Source: Mesonia maritima
Lineage (GTDB): Bacteria > Bacteroidota > Bacteroidia > Flavobacteriales > Flavobacteriaceae
Assembly: GCF_042433895.1 (NCBI RefSeq)
Contig: NZ_JBHLUA010000012.1
Coordinates: forward strand, 868,001-932,000
Direction of reading: 5' to 3'
DNA: 64,000 nucleotides
Each line of letters starts with the position of its first letter. The first letter of the stretch is position 1. This document shows positions 34,113-43,317 of this stretch, one piece after another. The translations under genes were made by a program, and so were the position numbers. The notes under the pieces were generated by a model. The model saw nothing but the letters and a program-made list of their open reading frames with translations. It had not been told where the DNA came from and searched no databases.

Positions 34113-34640
34113 ATGTTTGAGAATATTCCAAATAAGAAAAAATTTTATGCCGTAATATTAATTGCCGTTATTTTAGGTATTACAGCTTATAAACGTTCTT
34201 TTAAAACAGCTATAGAAACCGTTAGCTTTTATTCGGAATCCAAGGAAAATATAGCGGGGACGGATCAGGCTCACAATGAATTATTATACTTGAAGGATGA
34301 ATTGAAAACATTGGATGCTGTCATTGGTAAAAAAGTAAAAAAACCCGAAATTGTACAGAATGAGATTTTAAACTTTCTGTCGAAAAATAAACTTAATGTA
34401 ACCCTATCTAATATAGGCAATACACATGTTTCCAGAGATGAATATTTTACAATTTATTCAAATAAAGTTACGATAAAGGGAGGTTTTCAGGAATTGCTCG
34501 AAGCAGTATATGCATTTGATGTGCGTTTTGATCATGCACGTATAGCATCACTTAAGTTTTATGTAAAAAAAGAGGCAAGAAGCATGAAGAAAGAATTGTT
34601 CAATGATATTATATTTCAAAACTATGAAAAAAATAAATAA
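34113..34640 (+). CDS. gspM: GspM/PilO-like inner-membrane protein
   Basis: A 175-residue bitopic protein that starts immediately after the gspL stop. One N-terminal transmembrane helix (FYAVILIAVILGITAY, residues 11-26), a coiled coil (near 45-75) and a small periplasmic αβ domain (near 85-170; FTIYSNKVTIKGGFQELLEAVYAF) match GspM/PilO. It should pair with the GspL-like protein. Its end overlaps the lipoprotein gene by 17 bp. Confidence 0.7.
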   Translation: MFENIPNKKKFYAVILIAVILGITAYKRSFKTAIETVSFYSESKENIAGTDQAHNELLYLKDELKTLDAVIGKKVKKPEIVQNEILNFLSKNKLNVTLSNIGNTHVSRDEYFTIYSNKVTIKGGFQELLEAVYAFDVRFDHARIASLKFYVKKEARSMKKELFNDIIFQNYEKNK

Positions 34641-35586
34641 GATACTGTTGATGAGTATGATTGCCTGTCTAGGCTATTCATGTGATGATATCCTTGAAGA
34701 GGATATACAGAATAATCAGATAATAACCTTAAACCCTAAAGAAGGAGACTCCATTGCCGGAAATACAGTGCAGTTTTTGTGGGAGGGGTTGGAAGGAGCA
34801 GATAGCTACAGAGTTCAGGTGTATCGGGAAAGCAATTTAGTAACGGACACTACGGTAAGTACTTACCCATTTACAGAAGTTTTGATTGAAGGATCATATC
34901 AATGGAGGATAAAAGGACAAAACTTTGCTTATGAAACCCCCTATACTTTTCCTGTGGTTTTCACAGTAACCCCTTCTGATAACTTATCAAACCAAACCTT
35001 AATACTAACCAGTCCTTCAGATAATATTTATACTAATAATACTACAATTATTTTTACATGGAATCCGATTCCAAGTGCAATATCTTATACGTTTGAACTA
35101 ATAAAGGTTACCGGGTCTGGTGATATTACGGTATTCCTAGAGGAAGAAATACAATCAACCTCGTTAGAATTAGATGCTGTGGTAATTGATAGTGATGCCC
35201 AGTATAAATGGCAGGTAAAAGCTGTCAATGAAACCAGTGAAACCAACTTTTTTTCGAGAGGTTTTTTTATAGATACCGAAGCACCTCTTGTGCCATCACT
35301 TGTTTCTCCTGATCTTGATGAGGAATTTGAAGTAGGTGAAGATATTTCATTTTCATGGACTTTTGGAGCGGATCCTGGAAATGTGGTTTCTTCGGTTTCA
35401 AGTTTTTATGAGATTGCATCGGATCAAGATTTCCAAACAATTATAATTTCGGATGTGATTACCCCTACTTCAATAAACCTAACATTTGAGAACTCCGGAA
35501 GCTATTACTGGAGGGTTAGAGGAGAAGATGAAGCTGGAAACATTGGAGGTTTTGATCAAAATGGTAAATTCATAATCGGTGAATAA
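34624..35586 (+). CDS. FN3-repeat lipoprotein of the secretion operon
   Basis: The start at 34624 gives a lipoprotein signal MKKINKILLMSMIACLGYSC (C20 lipidated); the in-frame ATG at 34603 adds seven non-signal residues. The acidic residues after the Cys (DDILEED) resemble the Bacteroidota surface-export signal, so it may face outwards. About 300 residues form three FN3/Ig-like domains: each has the W-x(n)-SYRVQVY / SYTFELIK / FYEIASDQ strand and the ending 'YQWRI.', 'YKWQVKA', 'YYWRVRGEDEAGN'. Encoded inside the secretion operon between gspM and gspC, it could be a pilotin, a secretin-associated collar or a surface docking factor. No equivalent exists in classical gsp operons. Confidence 0.75.
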   Translation: MKKINKILLMSMIACLGYSCDDILEEDIQNNQIITLNPKEGDSIAGNTVQFLWEGLEGADSYRVQVYRESNLVTDTTVSTYPFTEVLIEGSYQWRIKGQNFAYETPYTFPVVFTVTPSDNLSNQTLILTSPSDNIYTNNTTIIFTWNPIPSAISYTFELIKVTGSGDITVFLEEEIQSTSLELDAVVIDSDAQYKWQVKAVNETSETNFFSRGFFIDTEAPLVPSLVSPDLDEEFEVGEDISFSWTFGADPGNVVSSVSSFYEIASDQDFQTIIISDVITPTSINLTFENSGSYYWRVRGEDEAGNIGGFDQNGKFIIGE

Positions 35587-36046
35587 ACGGACATTAAATA
35601 TAATTCTTATAATAGTGTTGACTGTTATTTGGTCACTTATCATATATAAATTTTTTGTAGTTCGGAAAGATTCTTCCAATGTAACTTTAAACACAGGGTC
35701 ATATTCAAACGAGTTAATAACGACCAAACGGGATTCCTTTCAGCTCTCAATTTTAAAGAGAGATCCGTTTTTAGATACCTATAAAAATGTAAAACGATCT
35801 ACTCCTAAAAAGAAGCGTGATCAACAAGTTAAGAAAAAAAAGAGAACTCTATGGCCAGAAATCCAGTATTTAGGATATGTACAGGGGGAAAAGTATAAAA
35901 AACCACTAGTGATTTTGTCCATTGACAGTAAGATTGTCCGTATCCGAAAAGGGGATAAAAATTATGGCTTATTCGTTAAAAATATCTCAGAAGATACAAT
36001 CTATGTATTAAGAAATAAAGAAAAACGTTTTTTTGTTAAAAAATAA
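35579..36046 (+). CDS. gspC: GspC/PilP-like periplasmic connector
   Basis: A 155-residue protein with an N-terminal transmembrane helix (NIILIIVLTVIWSLIIYKFF), a basic linker with the motif LKRDPFLDTY near residue 60 (the 'RDPF' signature of PilP/GspC homology regions) and a compact β-rich HR-type domain (WPEIQYLGYVQGEKYKKPLV onwards, ending IRKGDKNYGLFVKNISEDTI). GspC links the inner-membrane platform to the secretin. GTG at 35579 overlaps the lipoprotein stop by 8 bp. It is the last gene of the core operon. Confidence 0.75.
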   Translation: MNKRTLNIILIIVLTVIWSLIIYKFFVVRKDSSNVTLNTGSYSNELITTKRDSFQLSILKRDPFLDTYKNVKRSTPKKKRDQQVKKKKRTLWPEIQYLGYVQGEKYKKPLVILSIDSKIVRIRKGDKNYGLFVKNISEDTIYVLRNKEKRFFVKK

Positions 36047-36108
36047 TCGATTTAAATGTCTTGTTTTGAGGTGTGTACAATTTATTTTTTAATATAAGTA
36101 AAAAAACC

Positions 36109-36195
36109 ATGATTAAAAATTTGTTATTTTTAACATTGTTTTATATTTTAGTATTGTTGTTTATAGATAAATCGTATATAAACATCGATTTGTAA
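36109..36195 (+). CDS. Possible 28-residue membrane peptide
   Basis: ATG to TAA encodes MIKNLLFLTLFYILVLLFID plus eight residues, a single hydrophobic helix. It lies alone after gspC. It may be real (small membrane subunit) or a chance AT-rich ORF. Confidence 0.25.
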   Translation: MIKNLLFLTLFYILVLLFIDKSYINIDL

Positions 36196-36595
36196 AGCCA
36201 TTTTAACGGTCTTGAACTTTTATTTAATAGTTGTTAAATAAAAATTCTTCAGAAGAAAGAATATGTTGTCTGCCGGTTTAAAAAAATGAGGGAAAGGAAC
36301 AAGCGATATAGTGATTGTTTACATATTGTAAAAAGGAAAACTACACTGTCGCAAATGATTTTTTTGTTAACCTCAATTCTTTGGCAAGAAGTTTAAAAGT
36401 TGATTTAAAGAGGAAAATTTTATTGGATTACTCTAAGTGAAGTTTTTGGTTAAATAATCATTGTTTTTTAGATGTCTAGTGATTGTTGTAGCTAAAGTGT
36501 GAGTAAAAAAGAAAGTCATTAAGAGGTATTTTGTCGGTATATGTGCCGATAAATAGCTTTTGGATATAACTAAATAACCTTAAAAAATCAATAAA
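36196..36595. other. Gene-free stretch before the OmpH-like gene
   Basis: No ORF is recognised. A small hairpin (TCGGTATATGTGCCGA, near 36533-36548) lies about 50 bp before the OmpH-like gene. The break suggests that the chaperone and cargo genes have their own promoter. Confidence 0.35.
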
Positions 36596-37108
36596 TTGAT
36601 AACTTCTAAAAAATCTCTTTTTTATATAGTAGGGTTTTCTGCTCTATTAATAGTTACTGTATTCTTGTTTTTTTTACTGTCAGATAAAAATAATGCCAAG
36701 TTGGTATATGTTGACAATGCTATTGTTTTTTCTGAATTTAACTTGTTCAAAGACTTAAGTAAATCCCGTAATACTCAGCTAAAACATCAAAAAAAGTATG
36801 TAGATAGTCTTGCTTCGTTATTAAATAAAAAAGCATCTACTGCTACCTCCGGAGATGATTTGAAAAAACAATTCATAAAGGAAAACAACCGATTGAATGA
36901 GATGAATAGGCGTTATACCAAAGAGGTTAATGCACAGGTCTGGAATAGGCTTAATGCCTATATGCGTGAGTTTGGTGAGCAGAATGATTATCAATTAATT
37001 CTAGGGACAAGGGGGGATGGAAACATTATGCATGCAGCAAAAAAACTAGATGTTACAAAAGCTTTTATAAAGTTCGCAAACGATAGGTATGAAGGAAATT
37101 CAAATTGA
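36596..37108 (+). CDS. OmpH/Skp-like periplasmic chaperone
   Basis: A 170-residue protein with an N-terminal signal-anchor (LFYIVGFSALLIVTVFLFFLL), then the OmpH pattern: KLVYVDNAIVFSEFNLFKDL, a long coiled coil (near 55-110), and the C-terminal strand-helix YQLILGTRGDGNIMHAAKKL, ending 'DVTKAFIKFANDRYEG'. Skp/OmpH proteins hold outer-membrane and exported proteins unfolded in the periplasm. A membrane-anchored copy directly upstream of giant exoprotein genes suggests a dedicated chaperone. TTG at 36596 is the likely start because no ATG precedes the anchor. Confidence 0.8.
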   Translation: MITSKKSLFYIVGFSALLIVTVFLFFLLSDKNNAKLVYVDNAIVFSEFNLFKDLSKSRNTQLKHQKKYVDSLASLLNKKASTATSGDDLKKQFIKENNRLNEMNRRYTKEVNAQVWNRLNAYMREFGEQNDYQLILGTRGDGNIMHAAKKLDVTKAFIKFANDRYEGNSN

Positions 37109-37132
37109 TTCAAAAAGAAGTGTATTGTAGAT

Positions 37133-37759
37133 ATGAATAATAATTATCAGTATATAAAATTAAGGCTTATAATAGGTAACGGACTATTATGGTTAGCTGT
37201 TATAGTGTTGGTGTCGTGTAAATCAGATCGGAAAAATCAAATGGTGACAGCGAATGAGGACTATAAATTTTATCATTTAAAAGGAGATGGGTGGAAATCA
37301 AAAAGCATTGCACACTTTGTGAATGACATTCAATACAAAGCTACAGAGGTGCCATTGGCCTACTACTTTTTTAAAAATAGAGAAAAAAATGATTTGTCTT
37401 CACTTGATTCGTTGTTACGTGCCCATCAAAATGAAAGAATCATTGAGTTCGAATTTGAGCATACTGATGAAGAAGACTTATTGGAAAACCGTTATACCAT
37501 GCTTAGTTATCAAAAGTCGGTAATGTATATGTCTTCAACCATTCATAAGGACTTTGCAATAGTAACGAGTAAAGGGGACACAATTCCCTGTAGTGGTGTT
37601 CATTTCGAACGCCATTTTAAGATTAGTCCTTTTACCCGGATACTACTTTATTTCGGAAATGTAGAAAAGGACGAATACATTCAATTACTATATAAGGACA
37701 ATTTGTATAATAATGGATTGTTTAAATTTAAGTTTGATGAAAACCCCATAAAAACATAA
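37133..37759 (+). CDS. Lipoprotein of unknown function
   Basis: A 208-residue protein with a lipoprotein-type signal (GLLWLAVIVLVSC, lipidated Cys near residue 29, followed by KSDRKNQ). The mature part has no recognised domain; it is mixed αβ with FYHLKGDGWKSKSIAHFVND near its start. It is sandwiched, with gaps of 24 and 5 bp, between the OmpH-like chaperone gene and the 1837-residue exoprotein gene, so it probably acts in export or surface attachment of that protein. Confidence 0.65.
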   Translation: MNNNYQYIKLRLIIGNGLLWLAVIVLVSCKSDRKNQMVTANEDYKFYHLKGDGWKSKSIAHFVNDIQYKATEVPLAYYFFKNREKNDLSSLDSLLRAHQNERIIEFEFEHTDEEDLLENRYTMLSYQKSVMYMSSTIHKDFAIVTSKGDTIPCSGVHFERHFKISPFTRILLYFGNVEKDEYIQLLYKDNLYNNGLFKFKFDENPIKT

Positions 37760-37764
37760 TAAAG

Positions 37765-40700
37765 ATGATACAAAAGATTCGAACCAGCCGAATTTCAAAG
37801 ATTATTGCAAGTTATTTAGCTATTCAAATGGTTATTTCTGTCGTACAGCCTACACAGATGTATGCATTGACAGGAGGGCCATCACAACCAGAGTTCAATT
37901 CCTTTACACCTATAGGAACCTCGGACATGGTAAATCTATCGTCAGGTGATTTTAATTATAATATACCAGTTATGGATGTAGGGGGCTATCCGTTAAACTT
38001 GGCCTATGATTCTGGAGTTGGTATGGATCAGGAGGCATCTTGGGTTGGATTGGGATGGAATTTGAATGTTGGTCAAATTACCAGGGATGTTAGAGGAGTT
38101 CCTGATGATTTTAAGGGAGATGAAATGGTATATAAAAATCATATGAAAGAAAACAAGACAGTTGGGGTAGCTTTTAATATTAACCCTCAGTTTTTTGGTT
38201 TAGGTGATATGGGACTTGGTGTTTCTGCAGGATTAACTGTTCAACACAATAATTATACAGGGCTTGGATTCCAACCTTCTTATGGGGTATCTTATGCCTT
38301 GACAGATCATGTAAGTGTAGGAGCCAGTTTATCGTCATCTACCGCAAGCGGTGTTACGGCAAGTCCTTCGGTTAGTTTGAGCAGTAAGGATCTTAGTAAT
38401 GATGATCAATTCAATACAGGACTATCGGCAGGAATTGGGGTAGGGTATAATTCAAGGCAGGGGTTAACATCTTTCAATATGAATTCGGGGGTTAACTTTA
38501 GTAACTCAGATAAAAAAATTAAAAACACGATTAATTGGTCGCAAGGAGGAAAAGGCTCTATTTCTTTTGTTAACAATACGTTCACGCCGGCAAAGCGAGT
38601 CGCATACAAAAACTCCAATCTATCTTTTGCTGTTTCGCTCGGGTTGGATGCATGGGGGGTTGATGCAGAGGTTGGTATTACGGGGTTTGGTATTACCCAA
38701 AAAATAAAAGATGGGGTTAACCATTCTAGAGCTTTTGGGTATAACAATACACACCTAGCCCCTGAAAATGCAATTTTGGACTTTAATAGGGAAAAGGAAG
38801 ATGTTATCAGTAAAAATACATTATCACTTTCCCCTACCAATTATACTTACGATATATACCAAATTCAAGGACAGGGTATTGGAGGAATGTTTCGCCCTTT
38901 TCGAGGACAAGTTGGTCATGTATTTAGCCAGTTTGTTCAAGACCAAAGTGGTAGTGATAGCTTTGGAGGGGAAGCAGAAGGGGGTGCAGGCTGGCATGTT
39001 GGGTTGGATGTAACTTTGGCAGATGGGTTTGCACAAACGGGAAAATGGAAAACACCAGTAGCTTCATATTTCTCAGAAACGGATGAGGAATCAACTCCAT
39101 TGGAATACGAACAGGTATATTACAAAACAATTGGAGAATATACTGTAGACCCCGAGGCTGACTTACTGGACAATCGTTTAGGAGGAAATAAACCTGTCCG
39201 AATAGGTATTGGAGGTACGCCACATGCTCCAGGAAGGTATGCTGAAAACATCTATTATGCAAAAGAGCAATCACCCAATGTTCCATTAGGGACACCAAGT
39301 TACCAACAAATAAATATTAATGAGCCAATTAAAAGGGAAGAACGGGAACTTAGAAATACGTCGGTAATACCAGTGCAATTTGGAGAAGCCGGACATGACC
39401 CTTTTATCAATGAAAACAATAGTCATTCTTTGGCAAAAAACCACCATATAGCGGGGTATAAAATCATGCAGACGAATGGGGCAACATACTTGTATGGAGA
39501 AACTGTATATAACACAAAAAAAGAAGAAGAAACTTTTGCCATTGAAGGGACTCCTGACCATCCTGATGAAGGAACAATATCATATAATAACCAAGATAAC
39601 ATCATAGGGAATGGTAATGGGGTAGATCATTATTTTAACAGTATTAAAACCCCGGCTTATGCACATACTTATTTACTTACAGGAATTCTTTCTGCAGATT
39701 ATGAAGATTTAACCGGAAACGGAATTTCAGATGATGACTTAGGGGCTTATACTAAATTTAATTACCAAACTGTGCATCAGAACTATAATTGGAATATTCC
39801 CTATCAAAGCGGAAAAGCTTCATACAATCAAGGGTTAAATTCAAACCCCAAAGACGATAAGGCTTCTGTTGTTTCTGGTACGAAAGAGTTGAAGTATGTC
39901 CATACGATTGAAACTAAAACACATGTTGCTTATTTCAGGTTAGAGGACAGACTTGATGGAAAAGAATCGGGAGGGGGAAACAAGCATATGAAAAATATTG
40001 ATAAGATATTCCTGTATACTAAACAGGAATTTAATCAACTCGTGTCTGATTATGGGAATTTGGAAACTGTTCCTACAGGTACATTAGCTAAACGAGCTAT
40101 CAAAGTTGCCCATTTTGAATATGATTACAGTCTTTGTCCCGGTGTGCCCAATAGCTCACAAGGAGGGAAACTAACCTTAAAGAGTCTCTACTTTACCTAT
40201 AAAGACTCTTATATGGGAAAATATACCCCTTATAAATTTAATTATGAAGGTTTAAATCCAGACTACTCATTAAAAGCCTATGATATATGGGGAAATTATA
40301 AGCCGAATGAAGCAGATAATTATAACATATTTAATAATCCACTTTCCCCTCAGGAATTTCCTTTTGTCCAGCAAGATGATAAAGAACTTCAGGATCAATA
40401 TGCCTCTGCTTGGTCATTGACATCCATAGATCTTCCTTCTGGAGGTAGAATAGACCTTACCTATGAGACAGATGATTATCAGTTTGTACAGGACAAGAAA
40501 CCGATGCGCATGTTTAAAATAGCAGGTGTCGCAAGGGAGGGTGAGAATCCCGGGTCAGCTGACTTGGGGGACGATTTGTTGTACAATCACGGCAACTTTT
40601 CAAATGATGCGAAATATTTAATTGTTGAATTGCCGGAAAGCAGTACCCTATCAGAAGCCGAGTTTAAGGAAAAATATCTTAGGGAACATTATAACAAGCC

Positions 40701-43278
40701 TATTTATTTTCGTTTTCTACTCAATATGTCAAAAGAGGCAAGTAATACTTCAAACAGTCCCAACGATTTTGATTATGTTGAAGGCTATTTTAAAATAGAT
40801 ACTGGACTTTCTTTAAAAACATTTGCTAGTAACGGAAAGTTTTATGGAGCTATTCCTATGAAGTTTTCCGATTTGGAGGGAGGTATAAATGGTGGGAAAA
40901 ATGTCAACCCTATTTCCAAGGCAGGGTGGTATTTTGGGCAAAAGTACTTATCTCGAAAAGTATATGGGCTGCCTTTATACACCAATACGTCTATAAAAAG
41001 TATAATGAATCAACTGAAATCGGATTTTGGAGCCATTGATGAAATTATTAGAGGACCTAATGCCAAATTGCGAAACCAACGCCGTATAGCAAAACGATAT
41101 GTCCCTGAGAAATCATGGATTAGGCTTTTAGAACCTAACGATAGGAAATTGGGGGGCGGTGTACGCGTGCAAAAGATAGAAATGCACGATAATTGGGACA
41201 AGATGATGTATTCTACAAATGAGGGGTACAAACAATTTTATGGGCAAGAATATTCATATAATTTGGAAGACAGTAGTTCTTCGGGAGTGGCTACCTATGA
41301 ACCTAACATGAGTAAAGAGAACCCGTTTGTAGAGCCTTTCTATAATAAAGATGAAAGTTTGGTGGCTCCGCGTGAGGTCAATTATAAAGAAAAACCTTTT
41401 GGAGAATCTTTCTTCCCCTCTCCAACAGTGACATACTCTCGTGTTAGTGTTAAGAATTTGTCAAGGGTTAAGCAAGAAGGGGGACAAACACTAAAAGTTA
41501 AAAAGCATGCTACGGGTAAAGTAGTTACCGAATTCTATACTTCTAAAGATTTCCCAACAATTGCGGATTATACGGAACTGGATGGTCCGGGAAATTTTTA
41601 TTCCAATGATAATGATGTTATAGGACAAGGGTTGAGCTCACTTTTAGGGTTGAATGTAAAAGTTAATACTGAACTTACCTTGTCCCAAGGATTTGTCGTA
41701 CAGACCAATGATATGAACGGAAAAGAAAAACGACAGTCGGTCTATAGTGAATTGGGAGAATTTATATCGGGAGCAGAATATAAATATAGTGTTAACCCCA
41801 ATGGAAACCTGAATAATTATGTCCCTATGATAACTAAAAATGGAGAGGTTATCAATGACAGGGAAGTGGGGGTACATTATGATGTGGTCAATGATTTTTA
41901 TGAAAACTATACCTATACCAATATGTCTGGAATGCAAGGGAATGTTGTAGCCATACCAGTTCCTTTTATACCTCCGGTATGGGTAGTTCCCAGTACAATC
42001 CCTCAATCAGCAGAACATACAAATATTCTAAGAACAGCAACAACCACAAAAGTAATTCACCGTACAGGAATTATGACTGAAAAAATCGCATATGACCTTG
42101 GAGCAAGGGTTTCTACAAAAAACTTGGCCTGGGATGCACAAACAGGCGAAGTATTGTTGACTGAAACAACAAATGAATATAAAGACAACTATTACAATCT
42201 TAATTTTCCAGCTTATTGGGCTAATCCGGGGATGGGGTTAGCTACCAATAATGTCGGGATAAAGGGAACACTGCAAAAAAGTGGATCTTATTATCAGCTT
42301 TCCGGGTATTCCAATCTCCGGGAAATTTTTACCGAAGGGGATGAGCTTGTGGCACAATCTTTCTTTCCTCATGGAATAGATAGGTTCTGGGTTGTTGGTT
42401 TTAATGCCCAACAGAATGCAATACAACTAATGGATAGGAATGGTGAAATTGTTGATCAAAGTAGCACCTTGAACTTTTATATTGACCGATCCGGTTTCCG
42501 AAACATACAAAGTGCCTCTATGGCGTCTGTTACACTGATGAAAAACCCAATTGCTGATAATCAAATAAGCAAAGAAGATTTTGAAATGAATGAAACGGTA
42601 TCGGATAATCCTAGGGTTGTCAATGCTTCAGCGGTAGAGTATACAGATTTCTGGTCTTCACAATGTGAAGCTAATATCCCGAAAAATCGTTTTTTACGTG
42701 ATATTGAAGGAAATGAAATATATGATGTGGATAAACTTTGCCTCAACCCATATATTTATAATATAAAGGGAGATTATAAGCCTGTACGTTCTTATACCTA
42801 CTTGACAGGTAGAAATTTAGGAGATGGTTTAGGAGTAAGGAATCAAGGCTTTTTCAATGAGTTTACACCTTATTATGTTTATGATAATGATGCGTGGGTA
42901 AAAAGTCCTGATGCTGAAGAGAAATGGACATATGCTAGTGAAGTTACTCAATACAGTCCTTTTGGTGTAGAATTGGAGAACAGGGATGCCTTGGGGCGTT
43001 ATTCTGCAGCACAATATGGTTATGGTTATACACTTCCTGTAGCAGTTTCTTCCAATAGTAGTTATGCAGAGATGGGGTATGATGGTTTTGAAGACTACGA
43101 TGAAGAAACAACCGGTCAGGAAGAATCACATTTTGGATTTCATGATGCCTCAGGGGTACAGCTCTCAACTGAACGATCGCATACAGGCATTAAGAGTATT
43201 AAAGTTGGTCCAGGAAGTAATATAAAAATAAAAAAGAACCTTGAGGAGTGTAGTCCAGTAGGACCTCCTGCAGAATAA
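37765..43278 (+). CDS. Giant exported protein of the Rhs-associated type
   Basis: An 1837-residue protein with a long signal region (SKIIASYLAIQMVISVVQPT ... MYALTGGPSQ). The N-terminal block FTPIGTSDMVNLSSGDFNYN, IPVMDVGGYPLNLAY and SWVGLGWNLNVGQITRDVRG is the standard opening of very large flavobacterial exoproteins related to SpvB/Rhs β-shell proteins. Gly-rich repeats (near 150-330) and β-rich sequence follow. The end (HTGIKSIKVGPGSNIKIKKN) is the first strand of a carbohydrate-binding-like module, but the protein stops soon after at PPAE. Homologues as I know them continue through the module to a tail 'YDQ...AELDE.NYATFYEYD.EG'. That tail is encoded at 51989-53713 instead. No T9SS sorting domain and no toxin domain are seen. 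Confidence 0.75.
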   Translation: MIQKIRTSRISKIIASYLAIQMVISVVQPTQMYALTGGPSQPEFNSFTPIGTSDMVNLSSGDFNYNIPVMDVGGYPLNLAYDSGVGMDQEASWVGLGWNLNVGQITRDVRGVPDDFKGDEMVYKNHMKENKTVGVAFNINPQFFGLGDMGLGVSAGLTVQHNNYTGLGFQPSYGVSYALTDHVSVGASLSSSTASGVTASPSVSLSSKDLSNDDQFNTGLSAGIGVGYNSRQGLTSFNMNSGVNFSNSDKKIKNTINWSQGGKGSISFVNNTFTPAKRVAYKNSNLSFAVSLGLDAWGVDAEVGITGFGITQKIKDGVNHSRAFGYNNTHLAPENAILDFNREKEDVISKNTLSLSPTNYTYDIYQIQGQGIGGMFRPFRGQVGHVFSQFVQDQSGSDSFGGEAEGGAGWHVGLDVTLADGFAQTGKWKTPVASYFSETDEESTPLEYEQVYYKTIGEYTVDPEADLLDNRLGGNKPVRIGIGGTPHAPGRYAENIYYAKEQSPNVPLGTPSYQQININEPIKREERELRNTSVIPVQFGEAGHDPFINENNSHSLAKNHHIAGYKIMQTNGATYLYGETVYNTKKEEETFAIEGTPDHPDEGTISYNNQDNIIGNGNGVDHYFNSIKTPAYAHTYLLTGILSADYEDLTGNGISDDDLGAYTKFNYQTVHQNYNWNIPYQSGKASYNQGLNSNPKDDKASVVSGTKELKYVHTIETKTHVAYFRLEDRLDGKESGGGNKHMKNIDKIFLYTKQEFNQLVSDYGNLETVPTGTLAKRAIKVAHFEYDYSLCPGVPNSSQGGKLTLKSLYFTYKDSYMGKYTPYKFNYEGLNPDYSLKAYDIWGNYKPNEADNYNIFNNPLSPQEFPFVQQDDKELQDQYASAWSLTSIDLPSGGRIDLTYETDDYQFVQDKKPMRMFKIAGVAREGENPGSADLGDDLLYNHGNFSNDAKYLIVELPESSTLSEAEFKEKYLREHYNKPIYFRFLLNMSKEASNTSNSPNDFDYVEGYFKIDTGLSLKTFASNGKFYGAIPMKFSDLEGGINGGKNVNPISKAGWYFGQKYLSRKVYGLPLYTNTSIKSIMNQLKSDFGAIDEIIRGPNAKLRNQRRIAKRYVPEKSWIRLLEPNDRKLGGGVRVQKIEMHDNWDKMMYSTNEGYKQFYGQEYSYNLEDSSSSGVATYEPNMSKENPFVEPFYNKDESLVAPREVNYKEKPFGESFFPSPTVTYSRVSVKNLSRVKQEGGQTLKVKKHATGKVVTEFYTSKDFPTIADYTELDGPGNFYSNDNDVIGQGLSSLLGLNVKVNTELTLSQGFVVQTNDMNGKEKRQSVYSELGEFISGAEYKYSVNPNGNLNNYVPMITKNGEVINDREVGVHYDVVNDFYENYTYTNMSGMQGNVVAIPVPFIPPVWVVPSTIPQSAEHTNILRTATTTKVIHRTGIMTEKIAYDLGARVSTKNLAWDAQTGEVLLTETTNEYKDNYYNLNFPAYWANPGMGLATNNVGIKGTLQKSGSYYQLSGYSNLREIFTEGDELVAQSFFPHGIDRFWVVGFNAQQNAIQLMDRNGEIVDQSSTLNFYIDRSGFRNIQSASMASVTLMKNPIADNQISKEDFEMNETVSDNPRVVNASAVEYTDFWSSQCEANIPKNRFLRDIEGNEIYDVDKLCLNPYIYNIKGDYKPVRSYTYLTGRNLGDGLGVRNQGFFNEFTPYYVYDNDAWVKSPDAEEKWTYASEVTQYSPFGVELENRDALGRYSAAQYGYGYTLPVAVSSNSSYAEMGYDGFEDYDEETTGQEESHFGFHDASGVQLSTERSHTGIKSIKVGPGSNIKIKKNLEECSPVGPPAE

Positions 43279-43317
43279 CAAATTATCTAATTTAAACCAA
43301 TTATAAAATCAAAGAAC

